A DNA stretch of 64,000 nt from Candidatus Thermodiscus eudorianus (GCA_015521085.1 WAOW01000006.1:220803-284802); one strand, 5' to 3'. Positions 53,975 through 63,161 are shown, counted from the first letter of the stretch. The notes: generated from the letters alone by a model not told the origin. Numbers and translations: made by a program.

Positions 53975-54130
53975 ATGGCCGCCTTAATTGCGCTCCTCCA
54001 AGGCACACCACCAAAAACAACATATAAAAAATTAATAGAAAAAAATAATATAAAGTTATGTAATACTGTCTCTAGAGTTCCAGCATACAATAAAGCAGAA
54101 TTATACAAGAAAATCTACGAAGAATCGTAA
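53975..54130 (+). CDS. Small basic hypothetical protein (51 aa)
   Basis: From ATG 53975 (GGTGG nearby): MAALIALLQGTPPKTTYKKL, then IEKNNIKLCNTVSRVPAYNKAELYKKIYEES. It is Lys-rich with AAA/AAT codons unlike its GC-rich neighbours. Possible helix-turn-helix-like peptide, divergent from the chromatin-like gene. Low certainty that it is a gene. Confidence 0.45.
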   Translation: MAALIALLQGTPPKTTYKKLIEKNNIKLCNTVSRVPAYNKAELYKKIYEES

Positions 54131-54263
54131 TACAAATACCATAGATACCTATACTGGACTCCCTCCCGGTTAATCCAGGTGCACACGATAGAGGGATCCT
54201 TAACAGCTTCCCGCCCATGACAAAACCTTGATAAACTCGACTAGACAAGCCAACTACAAGGAA

Positions 54264-54368
54264 GGGCCCGTAGCTCAGCCAGGACAGAGCGCCGGCCTTC
54301 TAAGCGCCGGACAAGCCTGCCTGTGCGGGAGACGCCGGCGGTCCCGGGTTCAAATCCCGGCGGGCCCG
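54264..54368 (+). tRNA. tRNA-Arg (anticodon UCU) with intron
   Basis: Acceptor GGGCCCG/CGGGCCC, discriminator G, encoded CCA 54369-54371, T arm CCGGG-TTCAAAT-CCCGG. The anticodon stem CCGGC and loop CTTCTA are followed by about 30 extra bases before the 3' half-stem GCCGG, i.e. a canonical intron after position 37. The intron can pair GCGCCGG with the exon stem, so the precise cut sites depend on the bulge-helix-bulge fold. Confidence 0.93.
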
Positions 54369-54452
54369 CCACAGTCAGTTGAGGGCTCCTAGACTTGAAA
54401 CCTCTAGGCCGTGCCTTGAAGGATTTCCGTACTCTTTGTGTAATAGCCAAGT

Positions 54453-54881
54453 TTAATCCTTTTTAATTATGTTTTTTATTGATTTATATAATCTATATGT
54501 GTTTGTTGATTGCAGTATCGAGGCTACTGCCAGTAGGATGCTCGCAGCAGGATCGCGCCCCGGTAATAGCACGTATGCTATCGTCGCTGCTATCAGGAAG
54601 CCTGTTACGAAGATGCTTCGCGGGAGTAGTCTCCCCTTGATCACTATTATCTCCCGGAGGATCCCCTTCGGGGGGAGTGCTTTGTAGCCGGTGCTTGATT
54701 TTTTGAGGAGTCCGAGCTCGGCTAGGCGTTCGAGGTGGTGTCTGGCTGTGCTAGGGCTCTTGAAGCCTAGGGCTCTCTGGAGGTCGCGCACGCCTACGAA
54801 GTCGTCACGCGATAGTAGATACATGTACACTCGTAGGGCAGTACCGCCTAGTACTGCGACGGGGTCCCTCTCCTCGTCCAA
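54453..54881 (-). CDS. Membrane-anchored winged-helix regulator
   Basis: 142 residues. An N-terminal helix-turn-helix (VRDLQRALGFKSPSTARHHLERLAELGLLKKSSTGYKALPP) of ArsR/MarR type is followed by two spans (about 85-105 and 110-128) and a basic tail. A DNA-binding domain tied to the membrane could sense an envelope signal. It follows the secreted gene at 54895 on the same strand by 13 bases. Confidence 0.8.
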   Translation of the reverse strand: MDEERDPVAVLGGTALRVYMYLLSRDDFVGVRDLQRALGFKSPSTARHHLERLAELGLLKKSSTGYKALPPKGILREIIVIKGRLLPRSIFVTGFLIAATIAYVLLPGRDPAASILLAVASILQSTNTYRLYKSIKNIIKKD

Positions 54882-54894
54882 ACGGGTTGTCCCT

Positions 54895-55413
54895 CTAGAG
54901 CCTGCCTATCCTGGCGAAGAATAGTCCGCCTAGGAGCCCCGTTATCATCGCGATTAAGGCGCGCATTACTGCGTCTTCACCCGCTTTTTCTCCCCGGCTC
55001 TGTTGTTCTCTACTGGGGGCTTTAGGGGTTTCCTGGTTCTCCAAGCTATACGGCGTCAGGGCGGTTGCCGTCTTTATACCGGCAGTCCCTGTATTCATGG
55101 CTTTAGCCGGCGTCTCGGCTCCCAGGGTCTGTAGGGCTTGGCTTTGGAGTATCTCGGTTATGCAGGCCAGCACCTTTATCCTATCCCCGCTGGCCAGGCC
55201 TTTGCCTAGTATTGTAATCCTTGTTGTGTCGTTGCGGGTGTTGGCTCTGATATGCACTAGTAGTTCTAGCCCCTCACAGTTAACTGTTATCGTCTTGTTT
55301 TCGCTGGCATCGGGGGTTTCGACTGTGACCTCTGTCGTGGAGACGCCCATTGATATCGGCGCGAGTATGATTAACGCCAGAAACGTTAGTGCCGCTGTTA
55401 TTGCATGCCTCAT
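54895..55413 (-). CDS. Secreted protein with C-terminal membrane span
   Basis: 172 residues from ATG 55413 (MRHAITAALTFLALIIL). Signal peptide 1-25, a Thr/Glu-rich outer domain with two Cys (NCEGLELLVHIRAN, VLACITEILQ), a Ser/Gln-rich linker, and one span near the end (LIAMITGLLGGLFFARIGRL). The longer frame from 55509 covers the divergent promoter of the beta-propeller gene. It forms a small unit with the membrane-bound regulator. Confidence 0.65.
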   Translation of the reverse strand: MRHAITAALTFLALIILAPISMGVSTTEVTVETPDASENKTITVNCEGLELLVHIRANTRNDTTRITILGKGLASGDRIKVLACITEILQSQALQTLGAETPAKAMNTGTAGIKTATALTPYSLENQETPKAPSREQQSRGEKAGEDAVMRALIAMITGLLGGLFFARIGRL

Positions 55414-55525
55414 CGCGTTCAACCCAGTCGACACTGTCCTTGTCGAGGACGGGCCGTATAAGACTAACTGTTCGAACAGCGGCGTACGATCGCCTAGCTC
55501 TATTATCATAAATTAATCGGGTATA

Positions 55526-57493
55526 ATGGCGGTGGTTGCAGTGGATAGCGGTGCCCGATATTACTCCATAATTATCATAATTATTATAATCTTATCTGCT
55601 TTCGTGGCATGGCACAGGGGCGGGGAGGATGGAACCGCCATTAGAACCTCCAGCGTTACAAGCCGTGTGGACACGGTGGCTGGTGCATTAGCGAATGTTA
55701 GTGCGATGGGTGAAGTCTACGGGCGGTGGTCTGAACTGGTAGATCTAATCCTTGACTACGCGTCTCACGGACCCCGCCAGGGCGTCATAGGGTACGGGGT
55801 CCCGGGCTATGTACCGGAGTACGGCCTCCTCTCGGAGACTCCAGTCAAGGCCGGTTATACAACGGCTGCTACTGCTGGAACCGAGCCAGCAGGACAGATC
55901 TACCAGGGCAACTTCCAGGTCCGGGGCGTGCTTGAGGGCGATATAGCCGCCTTCAATGGGACACACTTGCTCGTTGCCCGTGGAGGGTTCCTGCGATTGT
56001 ATAATGTCTCCGATCCCCGGGCTATTACGCTTGTGAAGTCAATTAGCATAAGAGGCCTAGCCGAGGAGCTTGCCCCGAACGCCACTATCACGTTGATGGT
56101 CGATGGTAAGAGTATCATGTACAGGCTACCACTCGACGTACTATCTGTTCGCTTGATGATGACTGACAATAGGATAATAGCAATTATATCGGTCGCATAT
56201 TCTGGCGTCGACTTCAACTTACTGCATAGTAATGGTACCCTGGAGTTCTACCCGGTGAAGACTATTGTAGCGGTAATGGACGCTGGAATGAATCCCGTAG
56301 GCTCAGTCATAGTGGACGGACGCCTCGTAGACACTAGACTTACCGGGGATACTGTATCCCTTGTAGCCAGGGAGGAGGCATATGTCAAGTATAGGACCGG
56401 CGTCTACGCCGTGATTCCAACAGTTAATGGCCGCCTCCTGGAGCCCGAAAGGGTGGTGGTCCTTGGGAACAGTACGATGCACTATACATTGGTAGCCGCT
56501 ATTAACTCGACGGATGCGTCGTACAATGCAATGGCACTCTTAGGTTCCGCCGATAACATTGTAGCGGTCCTGTCCGCCGACTCAACCCTGTACCTGGCGT
56601 GTAGCAACCTCATAGTTCCTCGTGGAGAGGCGGGTTCAGGACATAATACTAGGCTTTACGCCTTGAGACTTAGGCCGGATAGGATAGAGTTGACGGGGAC
56701 CACCACGGTTCCGGGGATCGTTGATAACAGCTGGCAACTCGAACCCTATAGGGGCTACCTCCTTGTCCTAACCGAGCCTTTATGGCTTAGTGGCTCGGTT
56801 TCCCTCTATGTGCTCAATGGCACTAGTCTTAGCAATGTATCCTCCCTGAGGGACCTGGCTCTGGATGAGAAGGTCTATGGTGTTAGATTAATCGGAGATA
56901 CCCTGTATTTCGTCACGTACAGGAGAGTTGACCCGCTTTTCGCCGTAAACCTCAGCAACCCCGCAGAGCCTGTCGTTATAGGGTACTTGAAGGGGCCCGG
57001 TTTCGACTCGTACCTCCACCCGGTCGGCGATGATCTCCTGCTGGGTGTAGGGGTTGACGATCGAGGCTTCGTTAGGTTATCGCTCTACAAGGTTGATGGC
57101 GGTAGGCTTGTGTTGGTTGACAGGCTTGAGACTAAGTACTGGGATTCCCCTGTACTGCATTCTTGGGAGCAGGGGTATAAGGCTTTCACTTATGTAGACC
57201 GGTATGGGATTATCGTGTTTCCCGCGTGGTCTAGAGGCTCTGACGGACACGTGTACTATAAGCCGGTGGTGTTCGCCGTCGAAGACGGCCCCCGCCTGGC
57301 GTATCTGGGGGAGTTAAACCATGTAGGCGGTGTTAGGTCATACTATAATGGAGATGTGCTCTACACCGTCTCCCTCGGCGTGACGCCATACTATGTAATG
57401 CTAGATACTGGGACCTCCGATAATGCCGGTGAGATTCCAACCGTAGCGTCGTGGAGCCTAGAGACCCTGGATTTGCTCTCTGAGGCCCCGTAG
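55526..57493 (+). CDS. Secreted beta-propeller-domain protein
   Basis: 655 residues. Signal anchor at about 12-30. The body matches the archaeal 'secreted protein with C-terminal beta-propeller domain' type (FNGTHLLVARGGFLRLYNVSDPRAITLVKSI, FFVTYRRVDPLFAVNLSNPAEPVVIGYLKGPGFDSYLHPVGDDLLLGVGVD). Such proteins are extracellular with unknown ligands. Starts at ATG 55526 and diverges from the secreted/regulator pair; all three probably act together at the surface. Confidence 0.85.
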   Translation: MAVVAVDSGARYYSIIIIIIIILSAFVAWHRGGEDGTAIRTSSVTSRVDTVAGALANVSAMGEVYGRWSELVDLILDYASHGPRQGVIGYGVPGYVPEYGLLSETPVKAGYTTAATAGTEPAGQIYQGNFQVRGVLEGDIAAFNGTHLLVARGGFLRLYNVSDPRAITLVKSISIRGLAEELAPNATITLMVDGKSIMYRLPLDVLSVRLMMTDNRIIAIISVAYSGVDFNLLHSNGTLEFYPVKTIVAVMDAGMNPVGSVIVDGRLVDTRLTGDTVSLVAREEAYVKYRTGVYAVIPTVNGRLLEPERVVVLGNSTMHYTLVAAINSTDASYNAMALLGSADNIVAVLSADSTLYLACSNLIVPRGEAGSGHNTRLYALRLRPDRIELTGTTTVPGIVDNSWQLEPYRGYLLVLTEPLWLSGSVSLYVLNGTSLSNVSSLRDLALDEKVYGVRLIGDTLYFVTYRRVDPLFAVNLSNPAEPVVIGYLKGPGFDSYLHPVGDDLLLGVGVDDRGFVRLSLYKVDGGRLVLVDRLETKYWDSPVLHSWEQGYKAFTYVDRYGIIVFPAWSRGSDGHVYYKPVVFAVEDGPRLAYLGELNHVGGVRSYYNGDVLYTVSLGVTPYYVMLDTGTSDNAGEIPTVASWSLETLDLLSEAP

Positions 57494-57510
57494 GCTTCTG
57501 CACCAACACT

Positions 57511-58401
57511 CTATTTCTCGCCTAGCAGGACCATTCCTATCCCGGTGAGTGTTACCGCCATCCAGAGGGCTTCTAAGGGCGTGGTCGGCTCGCCTAGTAT
57601 TATCCATGCTAGTATTGCGGCGCCTACCGGCTCCCCTAACACTGGCACTGTCGCTGCTAGTAGGCTTAGCTTCTCTAGGACGAAGTTGATTATTGTGTGT
57701 CCTCCCAGCATTGGTAGGAGGGCTAGCCCTAGGAGATATAGGTATGTTTCTAGCGTGTAGCCTGTAATGTTGTAGCCGGAGAGCTTCGTCAATAATGCGG
57801 CTACTAGGGCTGCAATGCTATATACTATGCCTGTATAGGTTAGGGTGCTATACTTAGCCCTCATAGCCTTCCCTATCAGGAAGTATACCGCCACTGCCAC
57901 CATGCCAGCTAGCGAGAGTATAGAGCCCACTATCGGATCCCCGCCTGGCGGGTGCAGCGCCGAGCGGGTCGAGGACACGGCGAGCCCCGCTACTCCAGCC
58001 ATGGCTATGAGGGAGCCTGTCAATTGGACCCGGCTATATCGTTCTCCCAGTATGTAGCGGCCTGTTATTGCTAGGAGGGCCGGGTAGCTGTCCACTATAG
58101 TGACGCTGGCTGCAACCGTTAGGTGGAAGAGGCTCATCATCCATAGCCCGAAGTGTAGTGCTAGCGCTATTCCGGACGCCGTCATGAGTAGCGCATCGCG
58201 TGTACTCAGGGCTTTCAGGCTCTCTCTGCCACTGGATAGGGAGAGTAGTACCAGGGTAATTGCCGATGAGAGTATCAGCCTCCATGTGGCCGCTACTAGC
58301 CCGTGGACTCCTGCTAGCCTTACCAGTATCGACGCCGTGGATATGTTCGCGACCGCTACTATGACTAGGGCTATATAGGCCCACTTCGACCTTAACAGCA
58401 A
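57511..58401 (-). CDS. EamA/DMT-family transporter
   Basis: 296 residues with ten predicted spans in two repeats of five (EamA domains): ATWRLILSSAITLVLL in the first, VPVLGEPVGAAILAWIILGEPTTPLEALWMAVTLTGIGMVLL at the end of the second. Drug/metabolite exporter superfamily. The substrate cannot be told. Confidence 0.9.
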   Translation of the reverse strand: MLLRSKWAYIALVIVAVANISTASILVRLAGVHGLVAATWRLILSSAITLVLLSLSSGRESLKALSTRDALLMTASGIALALHFGLWMMSLFHLTVAASVTIVDSYPALLAITGRYILGERYSRVQLTGSLIAMAGVAGLAVSSTRSALHPPGGDPIVGSILSLAGMVAVAVYFLIGKAMRAKYSTLTYTGIVYSIAALVAALLTKLSGYNITGYTLETYLYLLGLALLPMLGGHTIINFVLEKLSLLAATVPVLGEPVGAAILAWIILGEPTTPLEALWMAVTLTGIGMVLLGEK

Positions 58402-58535
58402 TACTCCACCGGGAGAGTCTACGCTCCGCGTCTCCAGCTAAAATTTATGGGCTCGGCGTTGCACGGGCTAGGGAGGGCTGTGAGGAGGATAGCGGTCTCC
58501 GAGTTGCGATGGGGATGGATTAACCATCTGAGCCC

Positions 58536-59735
58536 CTAGTGGTGTAGCAGTATCCTCTCGCTGTCAAAGGATCGAGCGGCTAGGTATAGGAATATGAGGA
58601 GGAATAGGGCTAGGAGGGCTAGATGCTGTACTGGCCCGTTTGGAGCGCCTATTGCGTAGGTGTGGACTGCTAGGGCTGCGTGGGTGAAGGGTATTAGCTG
58701 TAGGGCTAGCGAGACGGTTGAGGGGACCCTGGATAGGTCTACTAGGAGGGCTGCGAAGTAAACCGCCATGGCCGCGGCTAGTATTATGAAGGATGCGTTC
58801 TGGGCCGACCTGACAGACTCGCTCCTAGCCGAGACCATGGCGACCATAGAGGAGGTGACTAGGATGACCAGGGCTGCCGAGAGGGACCAGGTCAGTGCTA
58901 GTCCTGTTGTTATGGTCACCTCTAGGCCCGATAGCTTGAAGAATACTAGTATTCCTAGAGCGTCTACTAGGGAGGCTATGAAGCCCAATATGAATGACGC
59001 TATCATCTTTCCGGCGAGTAGCTCTAGCTTGCCGACTGGTGACAGGAGCAACTTCTCTATGGTTTTCCGCTCCCGCTCGCCCACAACGCTATCCGCCATG
59101 TAGACTACAGCGGGGTTTACTACGAAGAGGAAAGCGAATTCGAGTAGTCGTGCGGTGAAGGCTGCTTGGGCCTGTTGCGGGGAGGCGGGGGCTCCTGTCG
59201 CCTCGTGGTAGGTCCTTGCTATCTTGATTGGGTCTAGGAGGGAGGCAGGGTCGACGCTTAATCCTGCCTTCTGCGAGAGTAGCTCTATCCTCTCGACTAC
59301 GATCTGGTGCGAGATCACGGCTACTGCGTTGTTTAGTGCTTGTAGCGCTATGTCTCCCCCTGTGCCTAGTCCCGCGCTGACGATGAGCTTGGCTGTCTTG
59401 TCTAGGCTTGTCAGGTTATCTGTGAAGCCTTCTGGGATTGTGACTAGTAGGTCGTAGTACGCTGGCTGGAGTGGCTGGGTTGTGACTGTTATATTCACCC
59501 TGTAGCCGGATCCCTTGATGTAGTCCTCTAGCATGTGTGCGAGTTTCCCTGCGAGTCCTACTGCTCTCGCGTCTCTAACCGCTATGTTTATGGTGATTTG
59601 TTGGGTTGAGGCTAGGGAGCCCGCTATTAGGGCTAGTCCCGGCAGGCCTAGCAAGGGTAGTATTATCACGGCGGCTAGGGTTTTCCGGTCGCGTGATAGG
59701 TCTACGAGCTCCTTCCATAGTATTGTCTTTATCAC
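58536..59735 (-). CDS. ABC-2 type permease (NatB-like)
   Basis: 399 residues. The N-terminal start WKELVDLSRDRKTLAAVIILPLLGLPGLALI, a large extracytoplasmic domain (about 40-190), then five C-terminal spans with GERERKTIEKLLLSPVGKLELLAGK, the ABC-2 signature. It needs an ATPase partner; none is encoded next to it. Export of sodium, lipids or drugs is possible. Confidence 0.88.
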   Translation of the reverse strand: MIKTILWKELVDLSRDRKTLAAVIILPLLGLPGLALIAGSLASTQQITINIAVRDARAVGLAGKLAHMLEDYIKGSGYRVNITVTTQPLQPAYYDLLVTIPEGFTDNLTSLDKTAKLIVSAGLGTGGDIALQALNNAVAVISHQIVVERIELLSQKAGLSVDPASLLDPIKIARTYHEATGAPASPQQAQAAFTARLLEFAFLFVVNPAVVYMADSVVGERERKTIEKLLLSPVGKLELLAGKMIASFILGFIASLVDALGILVFFKLSGLEVTITTGLALTWSLSAALVILVTSSMVAMVSARSESVRSAQNASFIILAAAMAVYFAALLVDLSRVPSTVSLALQLIPFTHAALAVHTYAIGAPNGPVQHLALLALFLLIFLYLAARSFDSERILLHH

Positions 59736-59773
59736 TCTAGCGGTTCCCTCGTGGCCTATGGCTTGGAGCCTAT

Positions 59774-60640
59774 TTACTGGTTGTTCACGGGTTTTGCCCG
59801 GGTTTTTATGTAATTATACAGTGCATATGCCTCGAATACCGTTATCCATGAGATGACCATGTATCTGGCGTCTTTTGTGTAGAGATAGCCTATAGGCGCT
59901 AATACTGTCGACAGGCATAGGGCTATGCATAGCTGGCTCTTCGCGGGTGGGTTCTCGGGGTTTATGAAGTTAAAGGTGGCCACCCTGACGAGCTCCAGGA
60001 TTAGCTGTAGGGTAGCCTTTATCGATCCATGCCTCTTGTAGGTCATATAGATCTTTTTCCAGTCCATCGAGAATATTATCGCGGTTGCTATAATCGATGC
60101 GACTACCATGCCTCCCACTAGAAGGCCCAGATTCTCCTGGGCAGATGCTGAGGTTATCGACTCGAAGAGGCTCTTATAGGCCCTGCCTAGGAAGAATACC
60201 AGGGCAGTAAGTATTATCTTCCCCAGTATCACAGCTATGGCGAAGCTCGCTGCCCTGAACCCTGTGAGTCCGAGGGGTATGTATAGTATATCATCGGGTA
60301 ATGGTAACGCTGCGAATAGCAAGACCAGTATAAAGACTCCCTTCTCGGCTTCCTCCCCGAGCCACTCGGTCTTCTCCTTGACGCTTTTCAGCCTCTTAGA
60401 GGCTCTTCCGAGGGCTCTCGATGACATAAACACGAATAGCTTCCCTAGGCCGGCTCCTAGTCCGGATACTATGATTGCTAGTGATGCATGGGTCGTGTCG
60501 GTAGCCACGAGTGCATAGGTCCCGACGAATGCCAGGTAGATCGCTGGGAACCCGGGTATCGCGTTGCTTATAAAGGAGACTAGGAAGAGTCCTGGCGGCC
60601 CGTATTCGTTGAGTTTGTCGAGCAGGTCTACTATGTTCAA
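59774..60640 (-). CDS. VTT-domain (DedA/SNARE-associated) membrane protein
   Basis: 288 residues. A VTT-type core (FVGTYALVATDTTHASLAIIVSGLGAGLGKLFVFMSSRALGR; LLFAALPLPDDILYIPLGLTGF) with re-entrant and membrane helices, and an extra C-terminal region with two spans. Family members act in lipid scrambling or flipping. It lies on the minus strand directly after the ABC-2 permease region. Confidence 0.85.
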   Translation of the reverse strand: MNIVDLLDKLNEYGPPGLFLVSFISNAIPGFPAIYLAFVGTYALVATDTTHASLAIIVSGLGAGLGKLFVFMSSRALGRASKRLKSVKEKTEWLGEEAEKGVFILVLLFAALPLPDDILYIPLGLTGFRAASFAIAVILGKIILTALVFFLGRAYKSLFESITSASAQENLGLLVGGMVVASIIATAIIFSMDWKKIYMTYKRHGSIKATLQLILELVRVATFNFINPENPPAKSQLCIALCLSTVLAPIGYLYTKDARYMVISWITVFEAYALYNYIKTRAKPVNNQ

Positions 60641-60819
60641 CCCGTGCTACACCATCTGGGGGTCCCGCTCGCTCCAGACCTTCTCCATCGCCCTTGCTTG
60701 AGGGCTCGGAACGTCCCTGCCCCGTCATCCCCCGTTATCTCCTTAGAGTTATTTGAATCAACAGTTTAAACCCGTAGCTGTCCACCCGCTACCCCCCGGG
60801 TCCGTGGTGGCGGTGGGTA

Positions 60820-61455
60820 GTGTCGACCGCCTCCGTCTTCGATAGGCTTTACGAACGCTATGACCAATGGTATCTAAGGCATCAGAGCCTAGCGTACAGC
60901 GAGCTTCTAACCGTTTCCAAGGCTTTAGAGGGTCTAAGCGGGCCCTGTGTCGAGATAGGCGTTGGCACCGGCTGGTTCGCGTCCAGGCTAGGCTGTGATC
61001 TGGGCGTTGACCCGAGTTTCAATATGCTTCGGGTTGCTAGGAGTAGAGGCTTAGAGGTGGTTGTTGGGGTTGGGGAGAGCCTGCCGCTGGGGACCGGTCG
61101 TTTCTCTACGGTCTTGATGGTCGTCACTCTCTGTTTCGTCGATGACCCCGTCAGCGTCTTCCGCGAATCGTCGAGGATCCTGGCCGATGGAGGGTCCCTT
61201 GTAGCGTGCATCGTCCCCCGGGACTCTCCATGGGGCGAGTATTACCTGCAGTTGTCCTCTATGAATCACCCCTTCTATCGCATCGCTAGATTCTACACGG
61301 TCGAAGAGGTAGACGAGCTGGCGGCGGGCCTGGGTCTAAGGAGGACTCATGCCTACGCGACTCTAACATACCCTCCCGGGGTTGAACGCGTAGAAGAGCC
61401 GAGAGCCTACCAGGGTGGAGAAGGCTTCGTCTGCCTAAGGTATAGTAGAAAGTAA
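60820..61455 (+). CDS. Class I SAM-dependent methyltransferase
   Basis: 211 residues from GTG 60820 (GGTGGGTA upstream). The SAM-binding motif VEIGVGTGWFASRLG is followed by GVDPSFNMLRVARSRG, and LPLGTGRFSTVLMVVTLCFVDDP gives the UbiE/BioC-like type (Methyltransf_11). Substrate unknown. Confidence 0.88.
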   Translation: MSTASVFDRLYERYDQWYLRHQSLAYSELLTVSKALEGLSGPCVEIGVGTGWFASRLGCDLGVDPSFNMLRVARSRGLEVVVGVGESLPLGTGRFSTVLMVVTLCFVDDPVSVFRESSRILADGGSLVACIVPRDSPWGEYYLQLSSMNHPFYRIARFYTVEEVDELAAGLGLRRTHAYATLTYPPGVERVEEPRAYQGGEGFVCLRYSRK

Positions 61456-61634
61456 TATGCCGCTGCACGACTGCTAGTAGAACTAGCGGCTATGAACGGG
61501 CTCGAAAGGGCCTAGGCTCTCGCTGATGACGAGCCCGCGCAGGGTCGAGCCGCTCCCCCCACCCTAATAATAAAACTGAGGCAACGAACACCCGGGCGCT
61601 AACGGTTATACACTCCAGCCCCCAATAGTATACA

Positions 61635-61733
61635 TGCCCGCGGCTTCCCGGCGGCGGCGCGGGGGCGACTAGGGGCAGAGCCCCCAGGAGACATGAACCG
61701 GGTGGATGAGCCTCCAGCCTCCAGCCGCGGGCA
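61635..61733 (+). ncRNA. Candidate structured ncRNA (H/ACA-like), about 99 nt
   Basis: TGCCCGCGGCT (61635-61645) pairs perfectly with AGCCGCGGGCA (61723-61733), enclosing a GC-rich interior that has its own hairpin GGGGGC...GCCCCC. A TATA element TTATAC lies at 61606-61611, placing the start of transcription at the foot of the stem. The stem is followed directly by ACA, the 3' box of H/ACA guide RNAs. The identity is only suggested; no guide match was worked out. Confidence 0.45.
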
Positions 61734-61747
61734 CACCCCCAAGCCAG

Positions 61748-61755
61748 TTATAATA
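61748..61755 (+). promoter_or_regulatory. Likely rRNA operon TATA box
   Basis: TTATAATA, with AAGCCAG before it, stands out in an otherwise GC-rich stretch. It predicts transcription start near 61775 and a leader of about 265 nt to the 16S gene. Confidence 0.6.
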
Positions 61756-62013
61756 CATGACCCCATCCATACCAGACCATAAGGGTTAAAACCCCAGACT
61801 GGGAATCAGTAGAAGCTTGGCCGGCCACCCGAGGAAAGAGAAACAGCGGGCGGCCGAAGTGTACGATTAACCAGTGGGGACCCGAACACCCCCAGAAAAG
61901 TAACCTGGGGAAGTTCGGGTCCGACAGGGGCTTCGAGGCGAGTCCGCGCAAGCCCGAGGGGCAACTCCGGGCCTGGACCCGCGTCTTAGCGGCCTCTACA
62001 CCTCTTGGCCCGC

Positions 62014-62035
62014 CCGCGGCTGCGGGCAGCCGCGG
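62014..62035 (+). other. Perfect hairpin before 16S 5' end
   Basis: CCGCGGCTGC-GG-GCAGCCGCGG is a ten-pair palindrome ending five bases before the 16S start. It is likely part of the pre-16S processing structure rather than a terminator. Confidence 0.55.
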
Positions 62036-62328
62036 CCGTAACTCCGGTTGATCCTGCCGGACCCGACCGCTATCGGGGTAGGGCTAAGCCATGGGAGTCG
62101 AACGCCCCGCCGCTGCGGGGCGTGGCGGACGGCTGAGTAACGCGTGGCTAACCTACCCTCGGGACGGGGACAACTCCGGGAAACTGGAGCTGATCCCCGA
62201 TAGGCGGGGAGGCCTGGAATGGTTCTCCGCCGAAAGGCGCCGCCGGGGGTTATCGCCGGCGGTGCGCCCGAGGATGGGGCTGCGTCCCATCACGGTAGTT
62301 GGCGGGGTAACGGCCCGCCAAGCCTACG

Positions 62329-62361
<33 letters not shown>

Positions 62362-62362
62362 A

Positions 62363-62412
<50 letters not shown>

Positions 62413-62513
62413 ACTCCGCAATGCGGGCAACCGTGACGGGGCTACCCCGAGTGCCCCCCTCGTGGGGGCTTTTCCCCGCTGTAGGTAGGCGGGGGAATAA
62501 GCGGGGGGCAAGA

Positions 62514-62550
<37 letters not shown>

Positions 62551-63136
62551 ACCGGGTTGTCTTCGAGTTGGCCTGGTGGGCGGACTTGGAGTGTAATAGT
62601 CTGCTTGAGTATCTTGCTGGATATGTTGATGGAGACGGCCTCTTGTATTTTGATCCCAGAAGAGGATATGAGCTCAAAGTCACTGACCGAGAGTGCTTGC
62701 AAATTGATTACCTGTCGGAGATAATCAGGAAATGTTTCAACACGGCCAGATATAGCGTCTACCGTGGATCTCGATACTGCTACCTACGACTATACCGGAA
62801 GAATGTAGTTACGGGTATACAGAGTCTAATTGACAGGTTAAGGGAGAACCCCACCGCCTATTATGTCAGTGGATTGTTCGATGCAGAAGGAGATTGTACT
62901 CCTTCTAAGGTTAGGGTCCGGTTCACAAACTCCAGGATCGAACTCATAGAGGCCGTCCCCAAGTACCTAGATGTATGTGGTGTAAAATATCACATATACC
63001 TGAGAAAGAAGGAGCGCCATACCTGGTACTCCCTTGAAATTTATGGGGTTAAACAGGTAGCGCGTCTGCTTGATTGCTTAGACCTCAAGCATCCAAAATG
63101 GTCCGCCTGCAGGCCAACCGGGACACCCGGCGCGTA
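62551..63136 (+). other. 586-nt archaeal intron in 16S rRNA (between E. coli 548 and 549 by counting)
   Basis: It interrupts GCGAG|TGGTC of the conserved 530 region. The ends pair: GTTGGCCTG (62566-62574) with CAGGCCAAC near 63110-63118, and CCGGGT (62552-62557) with ACCCGG near 63125-63130, giving the stem expected for a bulge-helix-bulge substrate. The boundaries are set by restoring the consensus exon. The interior is a homing endonuclease frame. Confidence 0.93.
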
Positions 63137-63161
63137 TGGTCGGGGTGCTTACTGGGCCTAA
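62586..63161 (+). CDS. LAGLIDADG homing endonuclease encoded in the 16S intron
   Basis: About 191 residues from TTG 62586 (GGTGGG eight bases upstream). Two LAGLIDADG motifs, YLAGYVDGDG near the start and YVSGLFDAEGD about 100 residues later, make it a monomeric I-DmoI-like enzyme; their Asp and Glu/Asp residues bind the metal ions. In linear sequence the frame passes the 3' splice site and stops eight codons into exon 2. In the circular intron the last bases TA join the first base A to give TAA, so the protein would be 183 residues. The frame upstream of 62586 is rRNA and not coding. Confidence 0.9.
   Translation: MECNSLLEYLAGYVDGDGLLYFDPRRGYELKVTDRECLQIDYLSEIIRKCFNTARYSVYRGSRYCYLRLYRKNVVTGIQSLIDRLRENPTAYYVSGLFDAEGDCTPSKVRVRFTNSRIELIEAVPKYLDVCGVKYHIYLRKKERHTWYSLEIYGVKQVARLLDCLDLKHPKWSACRPTGTPGAYGRGAYWA

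Larger units (their letters stand above)
61456..62039 (+). other. Gene-free region before the 16S rRNA: candidate ncRNA, promoters and leader
   Basis: No credible coding frame in this 584-base interval. It contains a candidate ncRNA at 61635-61733 with its own TATA box (61606-61611), a second TATA element at 61748 for the rRNA, an rRNA leader of about 260 nt, and a strong hairpin next to the mature 16S 5' end. The first 150 bases show no clear structure. Confidence 0.6.

Noticed and set aside
54241..54450. Minus-strand frame containing GPPGFEPGTAG-like sequence
   Set aside because: Antisense of the tRNA-Arg gene; not coding.
61524..61579. Possible C/D box sRNA (TGATGA at 61524, CTGA at 61576)
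   Set aside because: No convincing D'/C' pair or terminal stem between them; likely chance matches.
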